Shown here: positions 63,752 through 64,000 of the stretch, one piece after another | How positions within the stretch are numbered: position 1 is the stretch's first letter | Layout of the letters: the number at the start of each line of letters is the position of its first letter | Notes under the pieces: model-generated | What the model saw: only the letters and a program-made list of their open reading frames with translations | Database searches by the model: none | Told to the model about the DNA's origin: nothing | Made by a program: the position numbers and the translations under genes | Assembly (NCBI RefSeq): GCF_000418325.1 | Contig: NC_021658.1 | Span: forward strand, 1,178,001-1,242,000 | Direction of reading: 5' to 3' | Origin: Sorangium cellulosum So0157-2 | Lineage (GTDB): Bacteria; Myxococcota_A; Polyangia; Polyangiales; Polyangiaceae | DNA length: 64,000 nucleotides

Positions 63752-64000
63752 TGCCGGCGTTCGAGAGCCAAGGCGGCGGCGCGAGCCGAACCGCGCAGAT
63801 CGCAGCGGGGGACGGCGAAGGCCGCGCGCCCGCGACCGTGGACGCGAACGGCGGGGGCCGCGCGGCCCCTCGCCGCGAGGGGAGGCGGGCCCGCGTGAGC
63901 CTCTGCCTCCCGGGGGGCGGCCTGACGGGCGCGCTCTACCAGATCGGGGCGCTGGCGGCCCTCGAGGACGGGGTCGAGGGGATCGACAACCAGAGCTTCT
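63748..64000 (+). CDS. Patatin-like phospholipase, 5' part
   Basis: An open frame from ATG 63748 (ATGA overlap with the CPBP gene) runs off the window. After a ~55-residue Gly/Ala/Arg-rich leader it reads RVSLCLPGGGLTGALYQIGA, containing the GGGxxG oxyanion-hole motif with the helix that starts patatin (PF01734) domains. The nucleophile GxSxG and the Asp of the dyad would lie outside. Patatin-like proteins are lipid acyl hydrolases. Confidence 0.85.
   Translation, partial: MMPAFESQGGGASRTAQIAAGDGEGRAPATVDANGGGRAAPRREGRRARVSLCLPGGGLTGALYQIGALAALEDGVEGIDNQSF

Overview
The window is very GC-rich, with almost every codon ending in G or C. It is dense in Hanks-type Ser/Thr kinases, huge TPR proteins, lipoproteins rich in Ala/Pro, PEGA domains, AgmX/PglI-like domains and PGRS-like glycine-rich proteins. 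This points to a large-genome myxobacterium of the Sorangium/Polyangium type. That assignment is an inference from gene content; no rRNA is present to confirm it.

Layout. 1-1850: 5' part of a kinase/AAA-ATPase signalling protein (minus strand). 2141-2785: a 43-bp minisatellite. 2877-7286: zinc-ribbon/TPR membrane protein (minus). 7571-8470: a parvulin-like protein and a polyhydroxyalkanoate-system protein. 8900-19419: two giant, translationally coupled TPR proteins that share a C-terminal domain. 19577-24744: a YkgJ cysteine-cluster protein, then a minus-strand operon (rhomboid protease, lipoprotein, MlaE-type permease, lipoprotein, retinol/carotenoid-type oxidoreductase). 25025-30989: DnaJ-like protein, AgmX-like lipoprotein, a pseudokinase, a degenerate TrpE-like protein and a divergent HMA/thioredoxin lipoprotein. 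31038-37562: a response regulator with HTH, tRNA-Pro(CGG), a PAS/GAF hybrid histidine kinase and etfBA. 37770-38540: a second, unrelated 43-bp minisatellite. 38550-40719: an unknown protein and a sigma-70-family factor with a small coupled partner.

The most unusual part is 41036-60910. Two coupled Ser/Thr kinases and a Pro/Ala-rich membrane protein lead a plus-strand array of serially duplicated pairs: a secreted TPR-PEGA protein followed by a glycine-rich (PGRS-like) lipoprotein with a beta-helix-like N-terminal half. Three pairs are visible. One TPR-PEGA gene carries an amber codon, one PGRS gene is frameshifted by a 263-bp tandem duplication, and one PGRS gene holds a 321-bp in-frame duplication. 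Beyond these lie a broken IS1380-type element, a small CCEHC-motif protein, a PP2C-like protein lacking its metal-binding Asp residues, a kinase-tail/PGRS chimeric pseudogene, and a second decayed copy of the CCEHC/PP2C block. The kinases, the dead phosphatase and the surface lipoproteins may form one signalling/envelope system that is being amplified and is decaying; this is an inference from co-location.

61116-64000: nadB, a CPBP-family membrane protease and the start of a patatin-like phospholipase, joined by ATGA overlaps.
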